A stretch of 64,000 nt of DNA from Carboxylicivirga sediminis (GCF_018156225.1 NZ_JAGTAR010000021.1:1-64000), one strand, 5' to 3'; positions 33,694 to 42,392 are shown, counted from the stretch's first letter. Numbers and translations: made by a program. Notes: generated by a model from the letters alone, not told the origin.

Positions 33694-36600
33694 TTAGATG
33701 AAGCGTTCAAGCTCAATACCTTGTTCTTTCAGGGTATCATAGTTTAGTATGTATGCACTTGTTCTATTGCTTCCGAACTGTACGTTCTTTCTGCGATAGT
33801 CAATAAATGAACGATGTTTCTTTAGGTATTCACCAATCACCGCCTGGTCTAATACGGTTATCCCTTCTTTGCGAGCTTGTTCCCTGTATAAACCATGTAT
33901 TGCTCCAACTCTTAGATAAAGATGCTTTACGCTATTTTCAGCAACTACGATTTTGTAATGTGTATTATCCGATATTTTATAAAGATTAAGCAGGGATTGT
34001 AGCACATGAAAGTATTGCTCCACTTCATCACTTTGGTTTTGTACTGATATGGTAAGTCTTGCAGAACGTATTAAGGCTGTTTTTGCTGTTTGATAATCAA
34101 AAGGGAATTTCAAATCAGATTGTTCCATTAGTATTTTCATAGGAGTGAGTACCGATGAAATATTCAAAACAGTTCTGCGGTCAACATTCCCAAATTCGCT
34201 TATCAGCTCATCCATAACCTCTGAACTAATACCAGGTTCTTCTTTAGAGTAGTGTTCCTCAATTAAATGTCGATTGTCGAATACTGAACAGGTAATATTG
34301 GTAAACTGCAAACTTTCTTCGGCAGCTTTGAACTCTTTCAGGTCTTCATAGTTTCCCCGATTGGTATCATCAAATTCACCTAGCAAGCTACGACTTGAGA
34401 GAGCCGGGTCTTGTGTGGGTAAATCCTGACCGCTGATAATACCCGAACCCCTGGGCTTTGCAATCCGAGTTTCGTTACCGCCAGACTTTACCCCAGTAAG
34501 CTTACCATTTCGGTCGGCAATACCTTTTAATGCCTCAATGGTATTTTTATGAATACTGTTCTTATACTCGTTGCCCCAAAAAGGATGGTTGGTTGTGGAA
34601 TCCATACTTCGCTGCATACCTGTACTTGTACTACCGGAAGCAAGGTTAATACCGTCTTCCATAGGTGGCTTTCCAAACATATACATGATACTCCGAGCTG
34701 CGGTACTTTTACCTGATTGCCTTTTACCAAACAGAAATAGTAATGGGAAGTACCCGAAATTGGCTTTATAAATTACATCGCTGAAAACGGTGGCTATATA
34801 GTAGGCAATTAGTAACTCTGCATTACCCGGATAAACCTTGTTCATTGATGATGCCCACTTGCCAAAATTCCAATTGCTGTTCTTTGGTGGTTGAATATAC
34901 TTTGAGTTTTCCTTAAATGGGTTTCCGCTATCGCTGGTACCAATTCTTAGTAACTTACCGTAGGGTAGAAAGAAGAAATGTAAAAGGTGTACCTGGCCCT
35001 GTTTGATTTTATCTTTCAGGTTATCTGTACCATATTTACCGATAAACTCTGCGGTGGTATTCAGTACATGAAAGGTGTCGCCAATGCGAATCTGGCTTTC
35101 GGGTGGAATCTCCTTAAACACATCCATGCTACTTATTCGTTTTGCATGGGTGGTAACACCATACTCATCAATCTCATGGAATGTTTTATCGTAATACAAA
35201 CCATTGGCAAATACCCAAAAACGATTCTTTTCATTATAGCCAACCCTTTCAAGTTCCTTTGCTTCTGGAATTCCTAAAAGCTTCACGTTTTTAATACTAT
35301 CAAGTTGGGTGTCGTTACCATACCAAAAGAAACCGTGCCTACGGTGTACTTGCTTTTTAAACGATGCAGGAGTACAAAAATCATCTGATGAAATAGTTGC
35401 AAGTCGTTTCCGTCCGTATTGGCTCATCAAGTTGAGAATATATTTCAGGTCGGTTCGCCCTTGTGCATCTCTATGGAAAACACAAAACAAAGCCTCAAAT
35501 GTGAAGTTGGAAATTTGTTTCGGGTTTTTGCCTTCCACAGTCCAGTAAGCTCCTTTTTCTTCATAAAACTGATTCTCCAAAAGGTTTTCTTGTTGCTCCT
35601 TTTTCAGCTTTATAATATCGTTGATGTTTTCTTTTTTCTTAACCTTTTTCTCAGTTGGCTGGCTGTTTTCTTTTAAAGCATCCTGCCAAGCTTTTTTTGG
35701 TTTAATCTGTTCGGAAACAAAGTCAAGATAAACCTCCTGGTTGGTTTTATCATAGCAACTAATTAGGGCAGCCATCCGCTTAATTACTTCCGATTTCTTA
35801 ACCGGGTCATTTGCAAATCGTTCAGCGTATTCAGAGGTTTTGTATATGATGTAATCTTCCTGTTTTTCATCGTACTGAAGAAACGTCTTACTATCTGTAA
35901 AAAGTGAATCCGGGTCTTGTTTTTCGGGTAGTACAACTACCGAAACATGGAATTGATTTTTAATAAGGATTTCTGCATTTCGGCACATGCCATTTCGTCC
36001 TGCACTATCGCCATCGTAAATGAGAGTAGCCTTATTGGTGTATTTTTTCAGGAGCTTTGCCTGTGCGCTGGTTAGTGCCGTTCCGCCTGTTGCAACTGAA
36101 TTTATTACTTCAATGGAATGCATCCGAAGTACATCGGTATAGCCTTCAACTATATATGCCCGATCTTCGTTTTTAATGGCGAACCTTGCAATATTTAGAG
36201 CATACAATTCATTGCCTTTAGTATAAATGCAGCTCTCGTGTGTATTCAGATACTTAATCTTTGGGTTTTCACTTAAATCACGCCCGGCGAAAGCGATGGT
36301 TTGACCTTTGGAGTTACAAATAGGAAAAATCAATCGGTTGTAGAAAAAGTCATAAATGCCTTTGTCGTTGCTTTTCAATACGCCAATTTCCTCCAATATT
36401 TCCGTTTTTACACCTTTCTCCCTGGCATGGGCAAGCAGAGCATTTCCACTTGGAGCATAGCCAATATTAAAGCTGCTGTTTTCAGGAATGACAATGTTTC
36501 GCTGTTTTATGTAATCCTGTGCATTCTTATGATTGACCTGTTCCAAGAAGAACCTTTCAATGATATTACAAGCGATTTTCAGGCTTTCTTCATGTTTGAA

Positions 36601-36912
36601 TTTGGCTTCATCCCAATTGGTACTTCTTTTCCATTCAAAATTGAGATTCAAAAGTTTTGCGCCAATTTCGACGGCATCTTTAAACTCAACATTTTCATGC
36701 TCTTTAATAAACTCAATGGCATTACCGCCTTTATCACAACCGAAGCATTTGAAAATACCCTTTGCCGGATTAACGCTGAACGAAGCCGTTTTTTCATTGT
36801 GGAATGGACAACACGCTTTGTAATTGCTCCCTGCTTTCTTTAGTGTGACAAAGTTGGAGACAACCTCATAAACTTCATCATTGATTTGCTCTATAACCCT
36901 TTTTGCATCCAT
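33694..36912 (-). CDS. DnaG-like primase fused to a C-terminal ATPase/helicase
   Basis: The 1072 residues start with a CHC2 zinc finger (C35, H38, C56, C59). A DnaG-like catalytic core follows, with TOPRIM motifs VEGYTD (E256) and YDGD (D300, D302). The C-terminal P-loop ATPase has GKRQSGKST (729-737) and downstream motifs (NHPFWGNE near 770), as in DUF927/P4-like helicase domains. Such self-contained primase-helicases drive autonomous replication of phages and plasmids. The gene ends just before the candidate origin and starts three bases after the 36916 gene, so the two are coupled. It is a strong sign that the element replicates itself rather than relying only on integration. Confidence 0.85.
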   Translation of the reverse strand: MDAKRVIEQINDEVYEVVSNFVTLKKAGSNYKACCPFHNEKTASFSVNPAKGIFKCFGCDKGGNAIEFIKEHENVEFKDAVEIGAKLLNLNFEWKRSTNWDEAKFKHEESLKIACNIIERFFLEQVNHKNAQDYIKQRNIVIPENSSFNIGYAPSGNALLAHAREKGVKTEILEEIGVLKSNDKGIYDFFYNRLIFPICNSKGQTIAFAGRDLSENPKIKYLNTHESCIYTKGNELYALNIARFAIKNEDRAYIVEGYTDVLRMHSIEVINSVATGGTALTSAQAKLLKKYTNKATLIYDGDSAGRNGMCRNAEILIKNQFHVSVVVLPEKQDPDSLFTDSKTFLQYDEKQEDYIIYKTSEYAERFANDPVKKSEVIKRMAALISCYDKTNQEVYLDFVSEQIKPKKAWQDALKENSQPTEKKVKKKENINDIIKLKKEQQENLLENQFYEEKGAYWTVEGKNPKQISNFTFEALFCVFHRDAQGRTDLKYILNLMSQYGRKRLATISSDDFCTPASFKKQVHRRHGFFWYGNDTQLDSIKNVKLLGIPEAKELERVGYNEKNRFWVFANGLYYDKTFHEIDEYGVTTHAKRISSMDVFKEIPPESQIRIGDTFHVLNTTAEFIGKYGTDNLKDKIKQGQVHLLHFFFLPYGKLLRIGTSDSGNPFKENSKYIQPPKNSNWNFGKWASSMNKVYPGNAELLIAYYIATVFSDVIYKANFGYFPLLFLFGKRQSGKSTAARSIMYMFGKPPMEDGINLASGSTSTGMQRSMDSTTNHPFWGNEYKNSIHKNTIEALKGIADRNGKLTGVKSGGNETRIAKPRGSGIISGQDLPTQDPALSSRSLLGEFDDTNRGNYEDLKEFKAAEESLQFTNITCSVFDNRHLIEEHYSKEEPGISSEVMDELISEFGNVDRRTVLNISSVLTPMKILMEQSDLKFPFDYQTAKTALIRSARLTISVQNQSDEVEQYFHVLQSLLNLYKISDNTHYKIVVAENSVKHLYLRVGAIHGLYREQARKEGITVLDQAVIGEYLKKHRSFIDYRRKNVQFGSNRTSAYILNYDTLKEQGIELERFI

Positions 36913-36915
36913 CGG

Positions 36916-37206
36916 CTACCAATCTTTACCTGTCAATAATTCACGATTGTTGCTATCGAGGCTCATAAAGAACTCATAAACATTACCCCTTGAATCATAA
37001 AACTTATCTAGTAAGTGGTAGCCCATGTCTGAACCCCAAATCTTGTAAAAAAGAGCATTCAACTCTAGCTGAGAATCTTCAATCATTTTCTGAACTTTTG
37101 TGCCATCAAACGGGATGCTGTTATAGCTGTTTTTCTCATAAAAACTCTTTATGCGGTTATCGAAATAGTATAGCTTCGATACCGTATTGGGTGCTAATGC
37201 TGTCAT
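36916..37206 (-). CDS. Hypothetical small protein upstream of the primase
   Basis: The 96-residue, helical, aromatic-rich protein has no recognised family. It ends three bases before the primase-helicase start and is probably a translationally coupled replication accessory protein. This is inference from position. Confidence 0.5.
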   Translation of the reverse strand: MTALAPNTVSKLYYFDNRIKSFYEKNSYNSIPFDGTKVQKMIEDSQLELNALFYKIWGSDMGYHLLDKFYDSRGNVYEFFMSLDSNNRELLTGKDW

Positions 37207-37242
37207 AATAATTTATTTTGAAAATGAACTTTATGTGTAAAT

Positions 37243-37270
37243 GGCAGGATTGCCCTTGTTCAATCCTGCC
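37243..37270. terminator. Ten-bp hairpin between 37281 gene and 36916 gene
   Basis: GGCAGGATTG, loop, CAATCCTGCC form a perfect ten-bp stem just after the stop of the DUF4406-like gene. There is no T-run on either side, so it may be a processing or attenuation site rather than a full terminator. Confidence 0.5.
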
Positions 37271-37280
37271 TAAACCATTA

Positions 37281-37592
37281 TTAGCCGTCAAGGGTGGTTA
37301 TTAAATTTTTTATATCATCAATTGAAAAGCAGAGGTTTTTTTTCTCTTTCATTGCTGCTGTAAGTTCAATTCTTGCAGTAGTACTATCTTTCCATTTAGG
37401 TAACATGTAAATGGTGTCGCTTTCAAGAATTAAACCTAGGCGGTGAGTAAGGCTTTTGGACCAACCAAGCCTATCATGTAACTTTTCATCGGGATTAACT
37501 ATGGTACATCCTAGATTCAATAATTGCCTTTTTAAGCTTTGAATGAAATTTGCATCGGTTTCGTAATGAATTCCGGAGAGATATATTGTCAT
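37281..37592 (-). CDS. DUF4406-like nucleoside-deoxyribosyltransferase-fold protein
   Basis: The 103-residue protein starts MTIYLSGIHYETDANF and has GCTIVNPDEKL (28-38), then ESDTIYMLPKWKDS (58-71) and AMKEKKNL. This order is typical of DUF4406, a small nucleoside 2-deoxyribosyltransferase-like fold found on phages and integrative elements. A role in nucleotide chemistry is possible, but the family has no settled function. Confidence 0.7.
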   Translation of the reverse strand: MTIYLSGIHYETDANFIQSLKRQLLNLGCTIVNPDEKLHDRLGWSKSLTHRLGLILESDTIYMLPKWKDSTTARIELTAAMKEKKNLCFSIDDIKNLITTLDG

Positions 37593-37609
37593 TGCTTACG
37601 ATATTGAAT

Positions 37610-37792
37610 TTATGGACGACCTAATAAATCATAAATCATCTGAACTTGTTTTGGGGTGTATGCTCTTCCTCTATATTCACCAAGTTCATCTTTAATTGGT
37701 TCAAGCCAACGTTGAAGGGTTAAGTAGCTTATATTGTATGCCTCCGTTAATTGATGCTTGCTTTGAGCGACTGGTTTTTCATTGGTTTCCAT
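37610..37792 (-). CDS. Small HTH protein
   Basis: The 60-residue protein has a helix-turn-helix pattern (HQLTEAYNISYLTLQRWL) and a wing-like YTPKQVQMIYD. It shares one base with the upstream HTH gene (37792), so the two are coupled. Probable DNA-binding regulator or excisionase helper. Confidence 0.6.
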   Translation of the reverse strand: METNEKPVAQSKHQLTEAYNISYLTLQRWLEPIKDELGEYRGRAYTPKQVQMIYDLLGRP

Positions 37793-38082
37793 TATCTGAA
37801 TGTTAAATGGTTTGTATTCGCCTCCTCTTTAAGCCTGTTTATCTCGCTCGCATAAATCTGCCAGGAACCGCCTTTAAATTCCTGTCTTGCTTTTAACATG
37901 TTTTTCTTGCAATAATGAATGACAGTAGTGTAGGGCATACCTGTCAGTTTGCTGAATTGATTGGGTGTGTAAAATTCAGGTTTGTCTTTTTCCGATAGCC
38001 TGTGAATCTCGTTTATGATTTTCTCAGAAAAACTGTTTAAGTCAGCTACGGTAACTAAATTGTTTAAATCTTCTTTCTGCAT
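37792..38082 (-). CDS. HTH (MerR/AlpA-like) DNA-binding protein
   Basis: The 96-residue protein has EFYTPNQFSKLTGMPYTTV and a wing QEFKGGSWQIYASEI, a winged HTH like those of excisionases and accessory regulators. A short helical lead precedes it. With the 37610 gene it forms a two-gene unit upstream of the replication genes. Confidence 0.7.
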   Translation of the reverse strand: MQKEDLNNLVTVADLNSFSEKIINEIHRLSEKDKPEFYTPNQFSKLTGMPYTTVIHYCKKNMLKARQEFKGGSWQIYASEINRLKEEANTNHLTFR

Positions 38083-38142
38083 AATCGTATGTTTTTATTT
38101 CTACATCAATTTGTAAGCGAACATACATTTGCTGCAAACACG

Positions 38143-38178
38143 AAAAAAGGGACAGTGGGGGATGTCCCCCTTTGTCCC
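38143..38178 (-). terminator. Nested-stem intrinsic terminator after the RteC-like gene
   Basis: The plus strand reads aaaaaa, then GGGACA gt GGGGG, a short loop, CCCCC tt TGTCCC (38149-38178). Read on the minus strand it is a long GC hairpin followed by a T-run, 66 bases after the 38245 stop. Confidence 0.75.
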
Positions 38179-38244
38179 CTTTCGGTAACTATCATTAAAT
38201 CAAGATGTAATAAAATTGATTTTTTTGAAAAAAAATTACAAATG

Positions 38245-38994
38245 CTATACGGTATTGGCATTTGCCAATTCATCAAGTAGTGATTCGACTTTATTTTTTA
38301 CGTTGTCATTAACATCAGTAAACTGTTTTCTAATTTGTTCTGCTTTCGGAAACTCAGCTCTTTTAGTAGAGAAATTATCTGCTAATATCCTGGATAAATG
38401 AGTGCGATTGAAATTTGGGTCTATTGACACTTTATTCATTATCCTAAATGATAGATAGGCAAGTTCCGGACTTGAAAGATTGGTTTTAAATCTTACAGGG
38501 TTTTGCTTATCCGAAATATCCATTTCAAACCCATCATTTAATGCTGTCAGCTTTAAAATATCAACCGCAGTTTCAATTTTATCAATACGTAAAGTGAATA
38601 CAACATGAAGTTTCCGATATGCAGTTCTAGCTGTTTTCAAATACTTCTTTTGGAAGTATTTAGGAAAGCAACATTTAAACCTCACTTTTTGCAAGGTGAT
38701 ACAATCGTGACTTTGGGATATTAATTGAATAAATTGCTCGTTAAGGCGTTCCCTGGTATAAAGAAACTCATCGTATATATTGTGCAAAAATGTTTTTCTT
38801 GACTGTTTTGAATTCAAACTAAAAGGTAAGCTTTGAATTTCTTTTCTAAACTCAATTAGATACTCATCCAACTGCTGATTGTATTCCTGTTCAGAAGAAA
38901 ATTCCTCAGTAAATGTTAAATACCGCTTTCTAAACTTCCTTGAGTATTTCACCTCAATCTTTCCAATCTTCTCTATAAAATCATATACGAACAT
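38245..38994 (-). CDS. Possible RteC-like regulator
   Basis: The 249-residue basic protein is mostly helical. The C-terminal third (about 170-235: LSSPELAYLSFRIMNK, then HLSRILADNFSTKR, AEQIRKQF) resembles the C-terminal domain of RteC-like regulators of Bacteroidota mobile elements. The match is by pattern only. Its first codons lie inside the left arm of a 16-bp inverted repeat whose other arm lies 84 bases upstream, so expression may be controlled by inversion or by an operator. It is separated from the integrase by 112 bases. Confidence 0.5.
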   Translation of the reverse strand: MFVYDFIEKIGKIEVKYSRKFRKRYLTFTEEFSSEQEYNQQLDEYLIEFRKEIQSLPFSLNSKQSRKTFLHNIYDEFLYTRERLNEQFIQLISQSHDCITLQKVRFKCCFPKYFQKKYLKTARTAYRKLHVVFTLRIDKIETAVDILKLTALNDGFEMDISDKQNPVRFKTNLSSPELAYLSFRIMNKVSIDPNFNRTHLSRILADNFSTKRAEFPKAEQIRKQFTDVNDNVKNKVESLLDELANANTV

Positions 38995-39093
38995 TATGTG
39001 TTAATTTGAAAATGTTAATAAAAAATAATTATCAACGTGCAAAAGAACTGCGTATGTTCTCTTTCGATCTATTATTGTGTTCGTATATGATTT
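38978..39093. repeat. Perfect 16-bp inverted repeat flanking the RteC-like gene promoter
   Basis: AAATCATATACGAACA (38978-38993) and TGTTCGTATATGATTT (39078-39093) are perfect complements 84 bases apart. The left arm covers the start codon and first codons of the 38245-38994 gene. The right arm repeats the same codons on the plus strand. The segment between them would hold the promoter. Confidence 0.75.
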
Positions 39094-39106
39094 CATTTCT
39101 TTTTAA

Positions 39107-40480
39107 TTATTCAACTACATAAGAGAATTTTGTGGAGCAAGATTGACAATGAAGAGTAAGTTTTTTAATCCTTATCACTCCCTTTTCAAATCTTAATACT
39201 TCATTGTCGCAGTTCGGACAAATGGCTAGAGTGTAGGTTAAATTTTCATTATTGAGGTTATTTAACCTATTCCATTTCGACATTTCTTCCTTTCGCTTGT
39301 CATCAATGATTTTAGCGTAAATCTGAGTGGTTCTTAAATCATTATGCCCCATAATATCTGATACAGTTTCAAGGGACATACCTAATGTTAATGCACTTAC
39401 AGCAAATGTATGTCTAGTGCAATGAAAAGAGAGGCGTTTTTTTATGCCAACCTCATTCATTATAAAGCGTAACATGGGATTTATATCGGAACTGCTTCGT
39501 ACGAAGCCTTTATAAATTTTATCGTTTGGCTTTTTATCACCACCTAAATCAAGAACCGATTTTAGTCTTTCGGTAATTGGAATTCTGAGCATCTTTTCTT
39601 TATCCCTTCGGCTCTTATCCATCTCCATTATTATCATGTTGTTCTCAATATGTTTGAATCGTAATTTTCTTAGGTCAGATAGGCGTAATCCACAATAACA
39701 ACTAATTAAAATGTGTTGAAGGGTTTCCTGATACTTCATACCAGTTAGGTAAGTTTTACCTCGCTTATCCTTCTTGTAAATTTTTAGGAACTCTTCTTTA
39801 TTATAGTAGTCGTGAAGCATGTCCAATTCTTTAAGGGTAAGATGTTCCTTTTTGCCATCTTCTTTTAAGAAAGAAAAATTGTGAAATGGATTCCGGTCGA
39901 TTATTTTTTTCTTGTAAGCGTAGGTTATGTACTTCCTTATCATGGATATATTGCCATAAATAGTATTGGCTTTGTTATCTAATGATTCGATAAGGTAGTT
40001 TCTGTATTTTTCAAGCCAATTTTCATCAATCTCGTAAATCGTTACATTGGCTTGGTATCTTTCAAGTTTTACAATATCTAATGCTAGACCTTCATAGGTA
40101 GATTGCTTAATCCGGTTGCGTTCTTCCTTTAATCTGGTTTTAGCAAATTCAATAAAGCTTCCATTAACCTCACTATTGGAGTAGAGGCTTAGAATATTCT
40201 CAAAAGTTACGGATTGTTTTCTTCGCTCTAATTCGATGATGATTTGTTCAACCTCACTTTCCTTATCTTTTAAATAGAGGTTGTTTTTTTTCGCATCAGG
40301 CACTTCCCTGATTTCTTTAATCTTTTTCGTTTTGGGATTGTAGTACTCCGGTTTAAGAAAAAGATTTAAAGGAATCTTTTTAGTTTTTCGGTTTAGCGTT
40401 ACCCTAATGTAAAAACGAGACGTACCATCTTTTTTTGTGTACGAGCTGTCTAAAAAAATACTTACTGTAGCATTTGCCAT
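39107..40480 (-). CDS. Tyrosine integrase with C-terminal zinc ribbon
   Basis: The 457-residue recombinase has an N-terminal arm-binding domain (about 5-60), a core-binding domain and a catalytic domain with R266 (CGLRLSD), H353-R356 (HCTRH), H379 (MGHNDL) and Y388. Beyond residue 415 it carries an extra C421-x2-C424 ... C445-x2-C448 zinc ribbon that ordinary Bacteroidota integrases lack. Its 5' end faces the tRNA-Leu fragment and three direct repeats, so it is the integrase of the large element. It probably uses the tRNA anticodon arm as attB. Confidence 0.9.
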   Translation of the reverse strand: MANATVSIFLDSSYTKKDGTSRFYIRVTLNRKTKKIPLNLFLKPEYYNPKTKKIKEIREVPDAKKNNLYLKDKESEVEQIIIELERRKQSVTFENILSLYSNSEVNGSFIEFAKTRLKEERNRIKQSTYEGLALDIVKLERYQANVTIYEIDENWLEKYRNYLIESLDNKANTIYGNISMIRKYITYAYKKKIIDRNPFHNFSFLKEDGKKEHLTLKELDMLHDYYNKEEFLKIYKKDKRGKTYLTGMKYQETLQHILISCYCGLRLSDLRKLRFKHIENNMIIMEMDKSRRDKEKMLRIPITERLKSVLDLGGDKKPNDKIYKGFVRSSSDINPMLRFIMNEVGIKKRLSFHCTRHTFAVSALTLGMSLETVSDIMGHNDLRTTQIYAKIIDDKRKEEMSKWNRLNNLNNENLTYTLAICPNCDNEVLRFEKGVIRIKKLTLHCQSCSTKFSYVVE

Positions 40481-40517
40481 AATTTAATAAATTTGTGCTA
40501 TGGCAGTCTTTAGAGCT

Positions 40518-40572
40518 ATTCGGAAACAATTCATAACAACCAATATTTATTCGGAAACAATTCGGAAACAAA
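40518..40572. repeat. Three ATTCGGAAACAA direct repeats (probable integrase arm sites)
   Basis: Copies start at 40,518, 40,549 and 40,560. They lie between the integrase start and the tRNA attachment core, where tyrosine integrases bind arm-type sites, and could also be an autoregulatory operator. Confidence 0.6.
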
Positions 40573-40701
40573 TATTGTATTTGTTGTAAATATGGGTTCG
40601 AATAAGTCGCACTAAATCGGAGTAAATGCGATAAAAAGCTAGTAAATACAGGCATCTTTAAAATAGATTGTAAATTTGATTACAATAATATTTGTATCCC
40701 A

Positions 40702-40760
40702 CAAGTTTGAGGGCCTTGTGGACGATTTAGTCCGTGCTGGTTCGAGTCCAGTCTTGGGCA
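40702..40760 (+). pseudogene. 3' fragment of tRNA-Leu(GAG): attachment site attR
   Basis: From the anticodon arm onward the sequence is tRNA-like: anticodon GAG at 40,709-40,711, a long variable arm (GGAC...GTCC), T-arm GCTGG-TTCGAGT-CCAGT (40,736-40,752), 3' acceptor CTTGGGC (40,753-40,759) and discriminator A. No D-arm and no 5' acceptor (it would be GCCCAAG) exists upstream, so this is half a tRNA left by integration in the anticodon arm. The anticodon stem has a T-C mismatch at its inner pair, consistent with a junction there. The rebuilt tRNA should lie at the far, unseen left end. Confidence 0.7.
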
Positions 40761-40783
40761 CTTTTAACGAATTCAATACAATA

Positions 40784-40826
40784 CAAAAGCGCTTAAAATC
40801 AATGATTTAAGCGCTTTTTCTTTTAG
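40784..40826 (+). terminator. Terminator of the tRNA-Leu fragment
   Basis: AAAAGCGCTTAAA and TTTAAGCGCTTTT form a near-perfect stem about 25 bases after the tRNA 3' end, followed by T-rich sequence. Confidence 0.75.
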
Positions 40827-40876
40827 GCAAAAACCCATCAAAAAGCATCAAAACAGGGGTTAAAAGGGACTAAATC

Positions 40877-41022
40877 GAGACCTATTGCTTTTTCAGACAG
40901 AATAGGTCTCGCCAAATTCTATCTCACTGACACACAAAATATTATTTGACTCATTTTGATATATTTTGAACTTGGAAGTCAGAATAAAACGGTCTTAATT
41001 TAAGTCTTTCGCGAGACCTATT
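40877..41022. repeat. GAGACCTATT repeats upstream of second integrase
   Basis: GAGACCTATT at 40,877-40,886 and 41,013-41,022, with its complement AATAGGTCTC at 40,901-40,910. The first two form an inverted pair. They are candidate arm sites or operator for the second integrase gene, which starts 27 bases after the last copy. Confidence 0.55.
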
Positions 41023-41049
41023 CGCGCTTCCTTAAAAAAACTATCTGGT

Positions 41050-42297
41050 ATGAGACTAATAAGTTGCTATGTGATTAAAAAAACAAAAGCCAAAAAAGAT
41101 GGCTCCTGCCCAATTTACATAAGGGTGACACTGAATCAAAAACGGATGGAATTATCAACGGGGATTTTTATTTCTCCCAATGAATGGAACGAAGTTGCTC
41201 AAAAAATCAACCCCGATGTTGAGGGATTTCAAGTTTATAACAATCGCCTAACAAAGGTGACCACGGATATCTTCGATATCTATAATCAACTCGTATCAAT
41301 AGGTAAACCATTTGACATCGGAAGCATTAAACGCCGGTATTTAGGGGTGAATGAGACACCTGGCATTCTGACCATTTTTGATTATTACCTAAACACCATT
41401 GAAACCAACCTGGGAAAAGGTTATGCCTATCAAACACTTAAGCATTATCGTGTCTCCAGAACAAAGCTGGGTGAATTTATAAACAACCAGCTCTCTCGCA
41501 AAGATTGTCCGGTTAATGAAGTAAACTATGATTTCCTGAATCGATTTGATATGTATATTAAAGCTGAATATGGCATCCACCAGAATACCGCCTGGAACTA
41601 CCATAAGCATCTTCGCAGGGTGTTGAACCTGGCCATATCTCTGGAACACATCAAGAAAAACCCATACTCTAAATTTAAAGTCAAATTAGAGGAGGCTCAT
41701 CGAGACTTCCTGACAAAGGACGAACTATTTCGTCTGGAAACAAAGCAGATTGAACTTGAAAGACTAGCCACAGTAAGAGATGTCTTTGTGTTTGCCTGCT
41801 ATACAGCCCTGGCCTATTCAGATATTGCCAAACTCAATAAGTCTCATCTTCAACAAAGAAATGATGGCAACTTGTGGATTGTAATCAACCGAACGAAAAC
41901 AAAATCGAAATGTCACATTCCTCTCTTTTCTAATGCAATAAATATTCTCAGTAAATATGCAGATTATCCTGAAGCACTGCTAAAAGGACGTGTTCTGCCA
42001 GTGGCTTCCAATCAACGTCTCAATAGCTATCTTAAAGAGTTGGCGAACATATGTAGCATCAAGAAGAATCTCACGATGCATATGGCGCGACATACGTTTG
42101 CGACAACCGTTACCCTTTCCAATGGAGTACCCATCGAAACGGTTTCCAAAATACTGGGGCATCGTTCACTAAATGTCACCCAAATTTATGCCAGAGTACT
42201 CGAAACAAAAATCTCTGAGGACATGAATAACTTAAGACAAAAACTTAGGCTGTATGCATTTAATATCAGAGCATCCATTGCAACTACAATCATATAA
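41050..42297 (+). CDS. Tyrosine recombinase/integrase of second island
   Basis: The 415-residue recombinase has an N-terminal arm domain (about 4-55), SAM-like core domain and a catalytic domain with H344-R347 (HMARH), H371 (LGHRSL) and Y380 (TQIYARV). The first catalytic Arg position reads CYTALAYSDI, with Ala where Arg stands in most integrases. This substitution is common in the Bacteroidota 'GLAYSD' group. It starts after the GAGACCTATT repeats and is followed by a strong terminator. Confidence 0.9.
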   Translation: MRLISCYVIKKTKAKKDGSCPIYIRVTLNQKRMELSTGIFISPNEWNEVAQKINPDVEGFQVYNNRLTKVTTDIFDIYNQLVSIGKPFDIGSIKRRYLGVNETPGILTIFDYYLNTIETNLGKGYAYQTLKHYRVSRTKLGEFINNQLSRKDCPVNEVNYDFLNRFDMYIKAEYGIHQNTAWNYHKHLRRVLNLAISLEHIKKNPYSKFKVKLEEAHRDFLTKDELFRLETKQIELERLATVRDVFVFACYTALAYSDIAKLNKSHLQQRNDGNLWIVINRTKTKSKCHIPLFSNAINILSKYADYPEALLKGRVLPVASNQRLNSYLKELANICSIKKNLTMHMARHTFATTVTLSNGVPIETVSKILGHRSLNVTQIYARVLETKISEDMNNLRQKLRLYAFNIRASIATTII

Positions 42298-42356
42298 CCA
42301 GCTAAAATATCGTAACTTTACACAGACAACCTTACGGTTTTCTGAAAATTCAGATA

Positions 42357-42392
42357 CTCCTCGCTATTGAAATACTAATAGCGAGGAGTTTT
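42357..42392. terminator. Bidirectional terminator between integrase and ardC
   Basis: CTCCTCGCTATT, loop GAAATACT, AATAGCGAGGAG: a perfect 12-bp stem with a T-run on the plus side, seven bases from the stop of ardC on the minus strand. It serves both converging genes. Confidence 0.85.

Larger units (their letters stand above)
1..40710. mobile_element. Integrated virus-like element, right part (left end outside the window)
   Basis: The integrase next to a 3' tRNA-Leu fragment at 40,702-40,760 marks the right end. From there leftwards nearly every gene is on the minus strand and belongs to integration, replication, defence, virion-like or polyvalent-protein functions. The left end is not reached, so the element is at least 40.7 kb. 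The presence of an excisionase, primase, fibre and methylases is seen directly. That it is a temperate virus rather than a conjugative element is inference: no conjugation genes (TraG, TraJ, VirB4-like) and no tail or terminase genes are visible in this part. Confidence 0.7.
40481..41049. other. Attachment region between the two integrase genes
   Basis: This stretch holds, in order: three ATTCGGAAACAA repeats (40,518-40,572), an AT-rich segment, the 3' part of a tRNA-Leu gene (40,702-40,760), its terminator (40,784-40,826), then three copies of GAGACCTATT or its complement (40,877-41,022) just before the second integrase. No gene longer than about 60 codons is convincing here. Confidence 0.7.
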
